From positions 44,145,054-44,209,053 of the forward strand of contig CM055109.1 of the NCBI GenBank assembly GCA_029204225.1: a DNA stretch of 64,000 nucleotides. The letters are read 5' to 3'. Both the position numbers and the translations under genes were made by a program. Below, piece after piece: positions 1 to 10,839 of the stretch. The stretch's first letter is position 1. The number at the start of each line of letters is the position of its first letter. Under the pieces are notes generated by a model that saw nothing but the letters and a program-made list of their open reading frames with translations, searched no databases and had not been told where the DNA came from. This DNA is from Diphasiastrum complanatum. Lineage: Eukaryota > Streptophyta > Lycopodiopsida > Lycopodiales > Lycopodiaceae.

Positions 1-519
1 CATACCCTTCAAAATGAGACCATTTTGATGTATTTTGGTCATATAAGCCATTTTTAGCTATTTTTCCTATATAGGGAATATCTAGGGTCAAGTACCTTCT
101 AGAGAGAGGAGAGAGAGTCATCTTCCTCATCCATAAATAGTAGGGAAGTCGTGGAGAACAGGTTGGAGAAACCTTTTGTATGCTTCATTGAGATCAATAG
201 ATCATTGTCATTGTTTCTTCCTCCATTGAGAGCATTGTTGTGTGTATTGTCTTCAAGCTATTGTGTATGATCTTAGGTGCTTTCCAAAAGTGGTAGGCTG
301 ATGTATTATGGACTGTATAATGCTATTTTGGGCCGCACTTGATGTTTATGGAAGTTTCCATTTGTGATAAATGCTTTTTGATCAAGTTCTTTGCATTCTA
401 GGTAGCATAGAATGTGTTGCCAATTCCTAGCTTATGTAGTTTGGAGTGCAAGCATTCAAGCCAATGATCTTGGAGTTTAGATCCACTTAGGATCTGTATT
501 TTTCACACGATATGCCCAG
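1..519 (+). other. Probable LTR end and leader upstream of decayed gypsy gag
   Basis: No coding sequence is seen. A TATA-like stretch (CATAAATAG, about 131-139) is followed by a T-rich leader and then the gag frame at 520, which fits the end of an LTR plus the untranslated leader of a retrotransposon whose 5' end lies outside the window. No primer-binding site of the TGGTATCAGAG type is visible, so the LTR boundary cannot be placed. This is inference from position and composition. Confidence 0.3.
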
Positions 520-1131
520 ATGGGATATCGAGAACCACAGTATGGAGATAATCCAGCAATAAGATCACGACAATCTACTCTTGGATACCCGGAACATTTA
601 GCTTTACTTGTCCCACCAAAGCACTCCGCTCCTCCTGCCAATTTGATGGAACCAGAATCTTACAGAAGTGCTGAGCAATGGAACTATGGTAATGATCAGG
701 AAGGTGGATCTTCAGAACAGTATGCCATTTATGCTGCCGCTCAACAACAAGCTTCTAGAAATTGGACCAGAGCACCACTTGGATGCTTTGCATGTGAAAA
801 AAATCACAGAGTTGCAGAATGTTCAAATAAAGAGAAATTTGTACCATTCTGTCGTGACTGTGGTTATGGGCATTGCTATAAAGACTGTCCAGCAAGACCG
901 AAGCCACCATCAGCTACAGCACCTGTAAATTTGATAACAATCAAGAAAAGACTAGTAGCTCAGAATAAACCAAGTGCATCCTTGATGGGGGTCACCAGAG
1001 CACAGAAGCAAAAAGAACCAGTAGTGGATCCAGTACTTGCTGATTCTATACCATTGAACGATACACCAACAGCATCGGGAGTCTATCCAAATCTTAATGC
1101 AAAAAAACGAAGATATCATAATATGAGGTAG
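520..1131 (+). pseudogene. gag: Ty3/gypsy gag, C-terminal nucleocapsid part
   Basis: A 203-aa open frame ends with two retroviral-type zinc knuckles of CX2CX3HX4C spacing: Cys89, Cys92, His96, Cys101 and Cys111, Cys114, His118, Cys123. These bind the element RNA in the virus-like particle. A basic tail follows (KKRL, KKRR). The usual capsid region should lie upstream but is not visible, so the frame is truncated at its N-terminus or begins within the protein. Further gag-like sequence can be read to about 1545 through stops. The start at 520 is only the first ATG in the frame. Family assignment rests on the knuckles and on the protease and RT that follow. Confidence 0.65.
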
Positions 1132-1545
1132 TGGATTAAACATCTGCAAAAAGAAGAGGAGCTTGAAGCTGCTAAATCAACAGCTGAAGTTTGGTCTTCA
1201 CCATTGCAGCCTTCAAGAAATTTACATACGGATATGAATGATCAGTTACATCATTTTGAAAAACCCTTCAAGATGACTGAACCAAAAGCACCGCAAACAT
1301 AACTACTCATGAACATTTTGTCTAGTAAATCATATTTCATTGGGAGAGTTCCTAAAGTTGGTGCCAAAAGCAAAAGAAGTCTTAGGGCAAAAGTTAGCTC
1401 AAGAAGAACCAAAAGTCCATCAAGAGCCACTTTTTTGTGCTGGATTTGAAGAATCTAACAAAGTACTCCATGTTGGAGCCGCTTGAAAAAGTGAACAAAA
1501 GAATATCACTCTGCTGATACATGATAATTTCCTAAAGAAGCAGCT

Positions 1546-2064
1546 GTGATAGATGGCGGTTCGGGAGTTAACCTGATCTCTACAAAGCTGTGTGCAAAAT
1601 GGGGCCTTACAAAGATCAAACTTGCTACTTTTGCTATTAAGCTAGCTGATCAAACGACAATTCGTCCACGAGAAATGGTGAAAGATATACCTGTCAGGAT
1701 TGCAGGAGTACAGTTCGTCATTACTTTCATAGTTACCGAGTTCTATTGGGACGTCCATGGTTACGAGTTGCGCAAGTAGTTCATAACTGGGGTACCGGAA
1801 ATCACTTTTGAAAATCGTAAACGTGCAGTTAAAATTGATCCTACAACTTGGACTATCAAACCCGTGGTTCAAAAAGAGGATGACAATTTATCAACAACGG
1901 ATCGCACTTGTGACCGACCACAGAAAAATTTGAGAGCTCATTACGATTCTGAAACAGATATAGTCAATTGGAATGAAGCTCTTGCAACGATTGACTGTAC
2001 AACAGGATATATGTGTCAACAAGATAATCAATCAGATTTGAGCGAGATTTCCTTATTAGATTGA
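1546..2064 (+). pseudogene. Ty3/gypsy retropepsin-like protease, frameshifted
   Basis: The peptide VIDGGSGVNLIS at about 1546-1581 matches the active-site loop of retroviral-type aspartic proteases (D-[ST]-G usually; here D-G-G). Downstream, a frame change near 1745 separates the first part from a stretch reading LLGRPWL, the conserved C-terminal motif of plant gypsy proteases. The 1864-2064 frame continues the linker towards RT. The protein would cleave the Gag-Pol polyprotein in an active element. The frameshift, the D-G-G variant and several stops make this copy non-functional. Confidence 0.65.
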
Positions 2065-2227
2065 ACTTTGGATACACCAATCCTTTTTCCACTAAATGTG
2101 CTGAATGTAGTCTGGATATCAATGGAACCTATACCAGATCCGATTGAAGATGAACTCATTCCTGTGAGTCATGCCTTGACTTATGATGGCAATGCTGGAC
2201 TTACGGATGAGCAGATTCTAAATTAGT

Positions 2228-2986
2228 ATGGATCCGACCAGATTTGGAATGCGTAATGTTCCTAATGAACCAACAATCAAATTGCCCAAAGTAGTTATAT
2301 TGAAGGAAGACAGGATCACAGGATCGATGACGAAGAAACAAGCTAAGCAACATTATAATACGGTCCTGAAATGGGAAAATCTCCCTCGGAAAATTGATTC
2401 AAAGGAAGTGCCACTTTTATTTGATAAAGGCAAAGGAAAAATCAAGGATGATTCTTCAAGTCAGATTTCTAGTAAGACATCATCATCTAGGAAGTCTTCA
2501 CCTTTGAAAAAATATTTATCATCTCGAAAGTCATCACCTGCACGATCAATTCTTGCTAAGAAGGCTAAACGAAGATCCAAGACAAGTCCTTTCGAAAAAG
2601 AACAAGCAAACGTAGTCCAACATGATATGCCCGAGCATTTTAAACGTTATACACTAGATGATGTGGTTATCATGTTACCTGAAGCACATCGTGAACCTGA
2701 AGAACGCATGTCGAAATCTAAAGAAGTTTACGATGGCCCAGCTAAGACGAGGCCAATGAATCTTGCCGAGCTAGGAGAACCGGAAAAGATTGTACAAGTT
2801 GGAATACAACTTACTCATGAACAGTATCAAACACTCCGCTTGTTACTTATTAAGTATCAAGATTGCTTTGCATGGACTTATCAAAATTTGAAGGGTATTC
2901 CGACATCAATGATTGAACATACCATACCTTTAGTACCTGATGCAGTTTCAAAGGTTACAAAGTTCTATCGCTGTAATCCTAACTAA
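2228..2986 (+). pseudogene. Ty3/gypsy Pol linker before reverse transcriptase
   Basis: This 252-aa frame has a low-complexity Ser/Lys/Arg-rich centre (repeated RKSSP motifs, residues about 75-120). Its C-terminal part (YQDCFAWTYQNLKGIP...EHTIPL) resembles the conserved entry to plant gypsy RT, in which a D-x-F-A-W-[ST]-Y block precedes an EH-x-[IL]-P block. The RT core starts about 75 bases later after stop codons at 2985-3060. It is part of a broken Pol reading frame, not an independent gene. The Ser/Lys-rich insert is unusual and could be a lineage-specific spacer. Confidence 0.6.
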
Positions 2987-3060
2987 TGTAGCGGATCTGA
3001 TAAAGAAAGAACTTTAGAGATTGCTTGATGTCGTTTTATTTATGAGATCGAACATACTGA

Positions 3061-3768
3061 ATGCTTTCACCGATTGTCATTGTTCCTAAGAAAAATGGGA
3101 AATTGAGGATCTGTGTGAATCTCAAAGCATTCAACAAAATGACGCGGAAGGATCACTTTCCATTACCTTTTACTAAAAGCATTTTGGATCGTCTTGCTGG
3201 AGCGGAAGCTTATAGTTTTCTGGATGGATTTAGTGGTTACAACCAGGTTAAGATCGCATCTGCCGATTACCACAAAATCGCTTTTGCAACAGAATGGGGT
3301 ACCTATGCTTACAAAGTAATGTCGTTTGGACTCTGTAATGCACCAAGTTTACTCCAAAGAGTAATGCAATTTGCTTTTAAAGATTATCTGCAGAAATTCC
3401 TTGAAATTTACTTGGACGACTTGGGAGTTCATAGTACAAATACAGACCACCTGGATCGATTGGAAAAAGTATTTGAAAGATGTCGCAAATATCAGATTTC
3501 TCTTAATCCAGAAAAATGTCAAATATGGGTTTTCCACGGAGTTGTGCTTAGACATGTGATATCAAGACATGGTATTGCCACAGATTATTCTAAGATCAAA
3601 GTTATTGCGGAGTTGCCACCGCCAGCAACAATTCGTAGAGTTTACGTGTTTATGGGTCATGCGAACTACTATCGAATCTTTATTATCTTCTTTGCGGATT
3701 TAGCACGACTTATAAACAAACTGACTATTGTTCCTATTTGGACAGAAGAAGCGTTAGAAGCCTTCTAA
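3061..3768 (+). pseudogene. Ty3/gypsy reverse transcriptase
   Basis: The 235-aa frame covers most of the RT fingers-palm region: VPKKNGKLRICV near the N-terminus, a DHFPLPF block, YSFLDGFSGYNQV (motif A), MSFGLCNAPS (motif B) and YLDDL at residues 117-121 (motif C; catalytic Asp119 and Asp120). A thumb-like segment and the VYVFMGHANYYRIF block follow. RT copies element RNA to cDNA. Motif A and C aspartates are retained, but stops on both sides disconnect it from the rest of Pol. Recognition as gypsy-type RT is firm, the exact lineage is not. Confidence 0.85.
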
Positions 3769-3783
3769 AAATTAAAAAAAACA

Positions 3784-3890
3784 TTGACTTCAGCACCAAT
3801 ACTGCGTTCTCCAGATTGGACGATAGAATTTCATGCTCATACGGATGCTTCAAGATACGCCATTGGATCAGCTTTGATGCAACCAGGTGA
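3784..3890 (+). pseudogene. Ty3/gypsy RNase H, first part only
   Basis: After a stop at 3766-3768 the frame resumes with TSAPILRSPDW and HTDASRYAIGSALMQ. This matches the start of gypsy RNase H, where the first catalytic aspartate sits in the [CT]-D-A-S motif. Homology stops near residue 35 (about position 3890), and the same frame runs straight into a Lys/Glu-rich coiled-coil sequence that is not RNase H. RNase H would degrade the RNA strand during cDNA synthesis, and this truncated copy could not. Confidence 0.65.
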
Positions 3891-4645
3891 CTATAAGAAG
3901 GAAATGGAGCAAAGAATCTCCGAGATGGGGTACGAAAACACTCCGATCAACCAGAAAATTGTCCAGCTGGATCGAGAGTTAAAGATTGCCAAACCGCATG
4001 CAGACAAGGCTGAAGCCGAAAAGAAGTTGGCCCAGCAACAAGTTGATCGCTTGGAAGACTACATCAGCTCCCTGTAAAACGCCCTGACAACCACACAGGT
4101 CTGGTGGATAAGGCCGTGCAGGATGCAAAGCAACAGTGTAGCTGCTGAAGGGTCAATTACAGATGGCCGAACAAGATCGCATGCGGCTTCAAGGTGAATT
4201 GGATGCGACCACCCTTGAATGTGATGTGTATCTTCAAACACAAATACCAGATCATCCGGTCACACCGACGAAGATTGCGTATTTGTTCAAGAAAGTGGAG
4301 ACATACAAAGTGGGTCTTCAAGGATTTCAAGGCCGCTTTGACAGGTTCAAAGGAGCAGCTTCAACCGAGTTGGCAAAGGCTAAAGAAAAAGCAGCCGCTG
4401 AAGTGTTGGAAGCCGGACCACAAATCTCCGTACCGGTCATGCCGCAATTCTCCCCTCTACACCAAAAAGCTGTACCAATGGATACAGAGGTAGATTCGAG
4501 CATGGATCAGGGGGGAGCTCCAGATATAGCCAAACAACCGCCAATCTTACCGGCAGTACAAGCAGGTCCATCCTCATCAAGGACCATACCTCTATTCAGA
4601 AGGCCCATCAGCGTCGAGGACCAGATCCAGACCTTCTTAAAGTAA
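3891..4645 (+). CDS. Unrecognised coiled-coil ORF replacing RNase H/integrase
   Basis: Two adjoining frames (to 4077, then 4163-4645) give a charged, heptad-rich protein. The first reads MEQRISEMGYENTPINQ and then Lys/Glu/Gln-rich helices. The second (160 aa) has more helix-forming sequence (ELAKAKEKAAAEV near residue 90) and a Pro/Ser-rich tail. Coiled-coil character is judged by eye. I do not recognise the family. The position, between an RNase H stub and a probable 3' LTR, suggests a piece of another transcript or an extra retrotransposon ORF of the kind reported in some plant gypsy lineages. Only a stop-containing gap of about 85 bases (4078-4162) separates the two frames. Confidence 0.35.
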
Positions 4646-4689
4646 CATCCGCATGAGTCCTCGCGTGGTGGATGAGTTCTGAAGTTAAG

Positions 4690-5363
4690 ACCTCTGAGAT
4701 AGAGGCCGAAAAAGAGTTGGATAAAATACCTGCATTGGGAGAGTAGCCGGCATGGAAAATCACTGTTTTTGAAAAAACTCCAGAATCAATTAGGAGTTAC
4801 GTCGCCAGCCCTCGCCAATTGCGGATAGATCCCTATTACATGCCAATGCCGCAAAGAAATAAATGGAAAGATTTGGGGTTGGCTATGGACAAGATCACCA
4901 TCCATACGCCCAATTGGCCAATCATTCATCAGCCCTACAGCTGGACAATCTCAGTGGATTTCCACCGTGCCTTACAAGCCTATCAGAGAGAATATGTCCA
5001 CTCTCCATATCCAACAGTGCGACAATCGAAATGTTTGCTAAAGATCTAACTCTGTTGGCGTCCGTGGCAACCAGATGGGACGATTGTCTCCCTCCTCTGG
5101 CATTCGATCCAAATAAGACGATGGCCTCAGAGCAAATCAAAGATCAGATGTCAGTTGTTCGTTTATATTTTCGTGCGACAATGATGAGAGGCTCTTGGGA
5201 ATCACGCTTCACATCATGGACAACCTCCAAGTGGATTGCCGGAGCCCACCGTTGTTTTCTGCCACACAATTTCGATTTTAATACTGCACGCCTCAACTTT
5301 ATGGAGAAGGTGCAGTACCATTTAATCAAGATTCGGCGCGAAGCCAATAAAAGTCCCCAATAA
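4690..5363 (+). CDS. Unrecognised ORF region upstream of 3' LTR
   Basis: Two overlapping frames, 4819-5049 and 4863-5363, look like one protein broken by a frameshift near 5010-5045: the first has PMPQRNKWKDLGLAMDKI, and the second continues with IEMFAKDLTLLASVATRWDD and WESRFTSWTTSKWIAGAHRC. It is rich in Trp, Phe and Arg and looks globular. Its end (5363) is about 50 bases before the putative LTR at 5414, so it is the last coding block of the element. No function can be assigned. It may belong with the coiled-coil ORF as a gag-like or accessory protein. Confidence 0.3.
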
Positions 5364-5413
5364 TTGCATATTGCAGGTATCGTGGGACCACTACCAGTTT
5401 TGGTAGGGGATAC

Positions 5414-5912
5414 TGTTGGAGGGTTTGCGGATCTCAAGGCAATCCTAACCCTAGTTAATAAGTGAGAGGGATTTGGCACCCTACGTGTGTAAGTCCAACC
5501 CGATGATCACATAGTTATTTGATTGATTAGTTAAAAGTCAATAAAAGGACTTTAGGCCTTTTTGCGGGACTTTTAATGTCGCAGGGGGCCTAAATGTCAA
5601 GTTAGTGAATAAAGTTGGATTTCCCTCCAATTTTGATGGTTCCCACACTTTTTAAAAGTTGAATAAAAAGAGAGGCAAGACTGGACCAATAGGATTTAGA
5701 GGCCAGGGTCCTCCTCTCTACTATAAGAAGGGACCAACTCGAGTTGCTCCTCATGTTCATTTCCTCATTTCAATAAAGCAAATTGGTTCTCTTCATGGAT
5801 GGATTGATGAATGTCCTTTCTCTTCTTCTTTCCTTCTCCATCTCTCATGCTTTCTTTAGATTTTGCTAATTATTGGATCTGAATGTTATTGGGATTGAGT
5901 GTTATTATACTT

Positions 5913-5958
<46 letters not shown>

Positions 5959-5960
5959 AG
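5414..5960 (+). repeat. Probable 3' LTR of the gypsy element
   Basis: It begins TGTTGGAGGG at 5414 just after a G-rich stretch (GGTAGGGGA) that could be the polypurine tract. It contains a TATA-like TATAAGAAG at 5722 and AATAAA at about 5772, spaced as promoter and polyadenylation signals of an LTR would be. The right end is not certain; a GA microsatellite occupies 5918-5957. No second copy is in the window, so the assignment is inference. Confidence 0.4.
5918..5957. repeat. (GA)n microsatellite
   Basis: Uninterrupted GA dinucleotide run of about 40 bases, seen directly. Confidence 0.95.
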
Positions 5961-6074
5961 CTATCTTTGTTGTGGATCGTAGTGTTAATGGATCTTAGTG
6001 TTAATGAGGTGGGTTTATGGATGTAGAGTTAGATTTAGATCTTCCATTCATGCTGAAATCTGAATAAACTATCG

Positions 6075-6887
6075 CTCTCATGGAAACGAACCTACGCGTG
6101 ACAACTAACTCCGTCTCTATGATGCTAGATTGACTAGATCTTGAATTCAGGTTAGGCAAGGAAAAAAACCCACTACAAATCCTTCAAGGACATTACTCTC
6201 TATAGGAAGCTAGTTGGTTCACTCATCTATCTAACCATTACTAGACCAGATCTAAGCTATTGTGTTGGAAGATTGAGTCAATTCATGTAAGATCCTAGTG
6301 AGGAGCATTGGAAGCTAGGAAAGCGAGTTTTGAGGTACATCATTGGACCTCGAGATTTTAGCATATTGTATGAGAGATCATCACCTCATCTTTTTGGATT
6401 TTCAGATTCGGACTATGTTGGAAATGTAATGGATAGGAAATCCATTAGTGCTTATTGTATTTTCATAGGTGATGGAGCTATATCATGGATGTCGAAGAAA
6501 CAAGCCACTATCTCATTGTCATCTAGTGAGGCTGAGTACAAAGCTGTTACACATTGCACAAAGGAGATAGTATGGATCAAGAGGATGATCAAGGATCTTC
6601 ACTTGCTGGATTTTTCAAAGAGCCCAATCATCTTTTGTGACAATCAATCAGCCCAAAGAATGGCATCCAATCCTACCTTTCATGCTAGGAGGCATATTGA
6701 GATACAATATCATTTTGTGAGGGAGCAAGTCATTGCAAAGGAGGTGGAGCTTCAACATGTGTCTTCAAGGGAATGTGTAGCTGATATCTTCACCAAAGCA
6801 TTGGGAAAATACTTGTTCATGAAGCATAGGACTTCACTTGGAGTATTATCAAAGTCTATGCTAAAACTAGTTGAAGAGGGAGTGTGA
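6075..6887 (+). pseudogene. Ty1/copia RT C-terminus and RNase H
   Basis: From about 6075 (PMETNLR-like block) through [11 protein letters not shown] and TRPDLSY this is the C-terminal RT region of copia Pol. An in-frame stop lies near 6288. From 6330 a 185-aa frame carries RNase H: GFSDSDYVG with the first catalytic Asp, SSSEAEY with the catalytic Glu, FCDNQSAQ with the second Asp, and HIEIQYHFVRE and DIFTKAL at the end. The stop codon lies inside the LTR that starts at 6883. Everything upstream of RT motif C is missing, so this is a 5'-truncated copy. It belongs to the same family as the minus-strand copy at 25.9-27.1 kb. Confidence 0.88.
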
Positions 6888-7560
6888 AAGATTCAACTAG
6901 TTTCATCACATTTTGCAATATTTCCATATTTGGCATATTGAGGCCAAAACTTGTTTTAGACTTAGAGGTTGACTTTTCAAAGTTCATTAGTCTAAATGTC
7001 ACTTGAATAAACATTTTTTGAATGTGTGGGGAAGTTAGAATGCGAGTCTGAGTAGATTCAAATTTGAATAGTTGGGTACATTGAATCTAGACCCAAAAAT
7101 AGTAGGGTTAACACATACACAAACTCCAGAAAGACCAAGTGCACAGCACAAACTGGCCAAAAAAACAAATGAAGAATATTAAACCTACTATAAAAGGATG
7201 TAACTCGTGGAGAGAGCAATATTCTCTCTTATCTATCTCATTTCATGCTTATACATGATTCTCTTGGATTTTACTATCCATTGGTGCACTATCTTGGTGA
7301 TTGCTTGCAATTCTATGTGTAGAATGATCATTTATTGCTATTTTTGGATCCACACGTGTGAAATACAATAGCTTGCTGGTTTTGTACGGACAACAATAAT
7401 ACTTTATCATTTCATTCAAGTTTGATCAAGTTCTATTAGTATTTGCATCTCATTTTATGTGTAGATGCTGATTTTTCATGGTGAGATTGGTAGTGTATTT
7501 CTCTTTCTAACCAAAGATCATTTAAGTGGATTGGATCTTAAGGATCTGAAATCCTTCACA
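6883..7560 (+). repeat. Copia 3' LTR (family A, copy 1)
   Basis: Starts TGTGAAAGAT and ends ATCCTTCACA, an imperfect 10-bp terminal inverted repeat. It follows the purine-rich GTTGAAGAGGGAG tract at 6870-6882. A TATA box (TATAAAAG, about 7190) lies mid-way. Homologous LTRs are on the minus strand at 25899-26545 and, as a right-hand fragment, at 38713-38890. The paired 5' LTR of this copy is not in the window. Confidence 0.88.
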
Positions 7561-7929
7561 CGAGTGTTGTTCCAAGTTTGTGGGAGCTCTTTATAAGCCA
7601 ATTCAAAATCAGATTGTTTGTTGATATGTTTGCTAAAAGGATGTAGGCAGATTATGATGATGTCAATATCACTCGGGCTCTAGTGTCTAGCAAAAGAGTG
7701 CCTTTTGAAATTCTACAACAACTAAGCATTACTAATTTACATGCTTGCCACTCCAGGACTGCTCGCTTCTCATAGAATAAACACTAAAACATTTTGATTT
7801 CAAAGATGGCATGAACCTACTCTCTTTGGGCAAATCAGCTTGCATGTATCTAACTATTTGTCTGCTACATCATATCCAAGACCCCTTTTATGAGTCAGCG
7901 CACCTTCGTGTATAGTTGTAGACAAAGAC
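7561..7929. other. No gene seen
   Basis: Sequence between the copia LTR and the RED/SMU2 remnant. No open frame, repeat pair or RNA gene was recognised. Confidence 0.4.
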
Positions 7930-8350
7930 AAAAATGGAATTAAGACATGAAGGGAGAGAAAAGAGTGCATGGAAGCTCAGAATCCAGATTACAACTAGAC
8001 AATTGTCGAGATTAATTCACTTCATGCAATTGCACCTCTTGGAATAGTTGAATTATGCACATCAGATGCTCATAGGATTTCTATCAAAAATAGCAAGTTT
8101 CTTGAGAGTGATGTGGAGCACATGCATCTGGCCAAGGGGTTGGATTATGCTCTATTACACAAAGTTTATAATCAAATTGATAAGTAACCAGAGGGTGAAG
8201 AGCTAGCAGAGGATGGAAAATGAAGAGCTAGTAAAAAATGATCATACTGTGGCTTTTTGCACTTCATCAACAAAGCTAGTCTATCAATGGATGGCTAAGC
8301 TCCAAACTGTAAACAAAGTGAATGAAAGATATCATGATAGAGCAAAAGAG
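7930..8350 (+). pseudogene. RED/SMU2 (IK) splicing-factor gene fragment
   Basis: Frame 8008-8187 reads EINSLHAIAPLGIVEL, TSDAHRISIKNSKFL, then ESDVEHMHLAKGLDYALLHKV, which I recognise as the conserved central block of plant RED/SMU2 (human IK), a spliceosome-associated protein. NPDYN (7981) precedes it after one stop, and after a frameshift VAFCTSSTKLVYQWMAKLQT (about 8252-8311) matches the C-terminal RED block. The order is right and no intron-like gap separates the blocks, which fits a processed copy. Stops, frameshifts and missing N- and C-termini make it a pseudogene. Recognition is from memory of the family, not from alignment. Confidence 0.72.
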
Positions 8351-8995
8351 TGAGGGACTAGAAATCAGTGCGCCCATATTCTTGTGGTCTGTTGCTACCA
8401 CAGATGGAGAGCTAAAAGCCAGGGTGGCATGGACAATAAGTGCTAATCAGAACTTCGAACGGAGTTAGTTCATTGGCAAGCAATCATCTTAGAGCTAGTT
8501 TCTACAAAGTCATGTATAGAATCGGCCTTCTTTTTTCAAGCTTTGATGCACTCGCCCTCCTTTAAAGGAGAGTTCTTGGTATAAGGGGGTGCACCCTTTT
8601 GCTGTTGTGCTGGCCATTATTATCTGATAGCTATTTTGATAAAAGTCTGGATATGGCTGCCTACGTAATCTATTTCAAGTTATCAAAATAGACCTTAGTT
8701 CTTTTAAGAAGTTATAGTAGCAACCAGCACTTGAATAAGCTTCTTTGCTTTGTGTTGTGTTTGAGATAAGGTCAATGTGAGATGATAGGATAGACAACCA
8801 TGCATTTTGTCTTCTTTTGAAGCAGTTCACCTGCTTAGCCATGCAGTATGTTTAATGAGAGACCCATGAGCCTAGCTCTACTTATTGGCCATGTTGAGTG
8901 ATAGATAAAACTAGCTATAAACTATGAATGAGCGATGCCTTCCTGTTGCAAATGAGCTTTGCTAACCATGAGTTAGTTGTGCGATCACATGCACA
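8351..8995. other. No gene seen
   Basis: Stop-rich sequence between the RED/SMU2 remnant and the PIF transposase. No confident element or gene was recognised. Confidence 0.4.
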
Positions 8996-10090
8996 ATGGC
9001 AAGACTTGTAGTTTGCCAGTTTGAAGTCAGGGACACAAGGTGGCAAATATCGAATAAGCTGGCCACTATTTCAGTATATAGTTTCCAAACTTCGACCGTT
9101 TATCGAGGGGAACAGGAGTGCAAATTGGATAGGGGGAGTAGTACTACTGTTGCTTTTGTGTTGTTTAGGCTTGCCCATAGCCATTTAGAAAGACAAGTAG
9201 TTGAAAGGCTCAATTTGGGTGCGAGCTCTGTGCAAAAGTACACGGGGCTCATTACAAAAATTTTGAGTTCTCCATCCAAGTTGTACTCACGATTCATACA
9301 TGTGCCGACTAGTGAGATATTGGGCAAAATCATACAGAAGTTTTATAGTGTGGCATCCATTCTACAAATAGGAGGGGCTATTGATGGCACCCACATGAGG
9401 TTGCATGCTAGACCTTATAAAAAGTACCATCCACTAAATTATTATTGTAGAAATAAGTATCACTCCATTGTGTTGCAAGGAGTCTCTAATTTGGATAAAA
9501 TATTTTGGGACACTTGCGGTGTCGCACTTGGAGTAACACATGACACGACACACTTTCCAATGAGCTCACTGCACCACAATCTGTCATCGTTCACATATCT
9601 GAATGTGCCACAAAAGCAAGTCACAGGTTTGGATGGTTTGACTTTTTTTGATCGGAGACCATGCATACCCTATATCAACATTCTGCATAGAAGGATACAA
9701 TACATCCACAACTGGTCCAAAAAAAAAATGATGAGCAATTGAATAAACAAGGGTGTGCATCAAGAAATCATTTTCACTGCTAAATAATTGTTGGATAATT
9801 TTGAAGAGTTTGAATGTGGACATCAAATATAGTGCATAGGTAATTGTGGCATGTTGTGTCTAGCACAACATGTGTCAATTTTGGGGTGAAAGTGAACCTG
9901 AGATCCATGAGGCACACATTTTGCCAAACGATAGGTTTCCAGTGCCCTCGAATGTCAATGAGTCAGCAGTAGGTGGACGCCATGCAGGCCAATGAATTCA
10001 TGATGCACTCTTCACAAATTGGTGCAATAGAGCTATTGTGAATGGACATGAGGAGGCTAGCTAGAAGAGTGGGATGCTAAAAGATGTGTT
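8996..10090 (+). pseudogene. PIF/Harbinger (HARBI1-like) DDE transposase
   Basis: The 248-aa frame to 9742 has the PIF/Harbinger DDE_Tnp_4 signature: GAIDGTHMRL with the first catalytic Asp, YYCRNKYHSIVLQGV, then FWDTCGVALGVTHDTTHF with the second Asp. The third catalytic acidic residue and its surrounding block are not found in frame. After 9742, shreds such as GESEPEIHEAHILPNDRFPVP (about 9884) and IHDALFTNWCNRAIVNGHEEA (about 9997) resemble the C-terminus seen in plant PIF proteins, separated by stops. The protein would catalyse cut-and-paste transposition. This copy is inactive. It pairs with the Myb-like frame at 10.8-11.5 kb. Confidence 0.8.
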
Positions 10091-10839
10091 TGGATAGCAT
10101 GTGTTGTGTGGAATAATTATGGCAATGCTACATGATGTACCAACCAAGGACAATAAATATTTCTTTGCAACTATTTCTTTCTAGTTTGTATTGAATTTGG
10201 TTCATAGTTCTTGGAGTTGTTTGCTACGTGCATGGTATTTACTATTGAATTTGGTTGATTGTTGTTGAAGACATGGTCGAAACCCTAATGCTCCTCCTGG
10301 TTGAGCTTTTATAGCCAAATGTGATGCTCCCTATCACATGTCCCATGGCAATAGCAAGGTTGTTTGCAATTAATAACGCTCTTTGCAATTACTATTTGTC
10401 GTAGTTATTAAAGGGCCATAAACTGAACCAGTTCACAATAGAATTGATAAACTTAGTTTTTTGCTATACACAATCCGTTCCCATGTGTATTACACACATT
10501 AAATTATAAACCCGAAACATCATGAGAAAGAACTTAGAAAACTGAAAATATCAACACATGTCAATATGAGGCCCAAAATCTCATAAATTTACTCTAGTAC
10601 TACAAAGTTATTGAAATACAAGACTAGCTTAAACTCAGAAAAAGCAGTTCCCTACAATCAAACGCATGGCATTCATAAATTCTAAACTCTAAGCCCTCAT
10701 AATGCAACTAAACCCTAAACTCGTGGTCCTAACATCATCCACAACTAGTCATCTTGGTTAGCAGCTTGAGTTTCCGCAATTCAATTTTGAAGTTACCCTC
10801 GCTGAAGGACTTGACAATACCCACCAAGTCTGAACTTTT
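10091..10839. other. No gene seen; spacer inside PIF relic
   Basis: AT-rich sequence between the two convergent PIF/Harbinger frames. No coding sequence recognised. Confidence 0.35.

Larger units (their letters stand above)
1..5960 (+). mobile_element. Decayed Ty3/gypsy retrotransposon lacking integrase
   Basis: Remnants occur in gypsy order on the plus strand: gag zinc knuckles (about 784-890), retropepsin (about 1546), a pre-RT linker (2228-2986), reverse transcriptase (3061-3768) and the first part of RNase H (3784-3890). The usual integrase is not found. Two unfamiliar ORFs with a coiled-coil character follow, then a probable 3' LTR from 5414. Several frameshifts and stops show it is inactive. 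The long linker and double knuckle suggest a Tat-like rather than chromoviral lineage, but that is a guess from general organisation. The 5' LTR is outside the window or not recognised. Confidence 0.75.
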
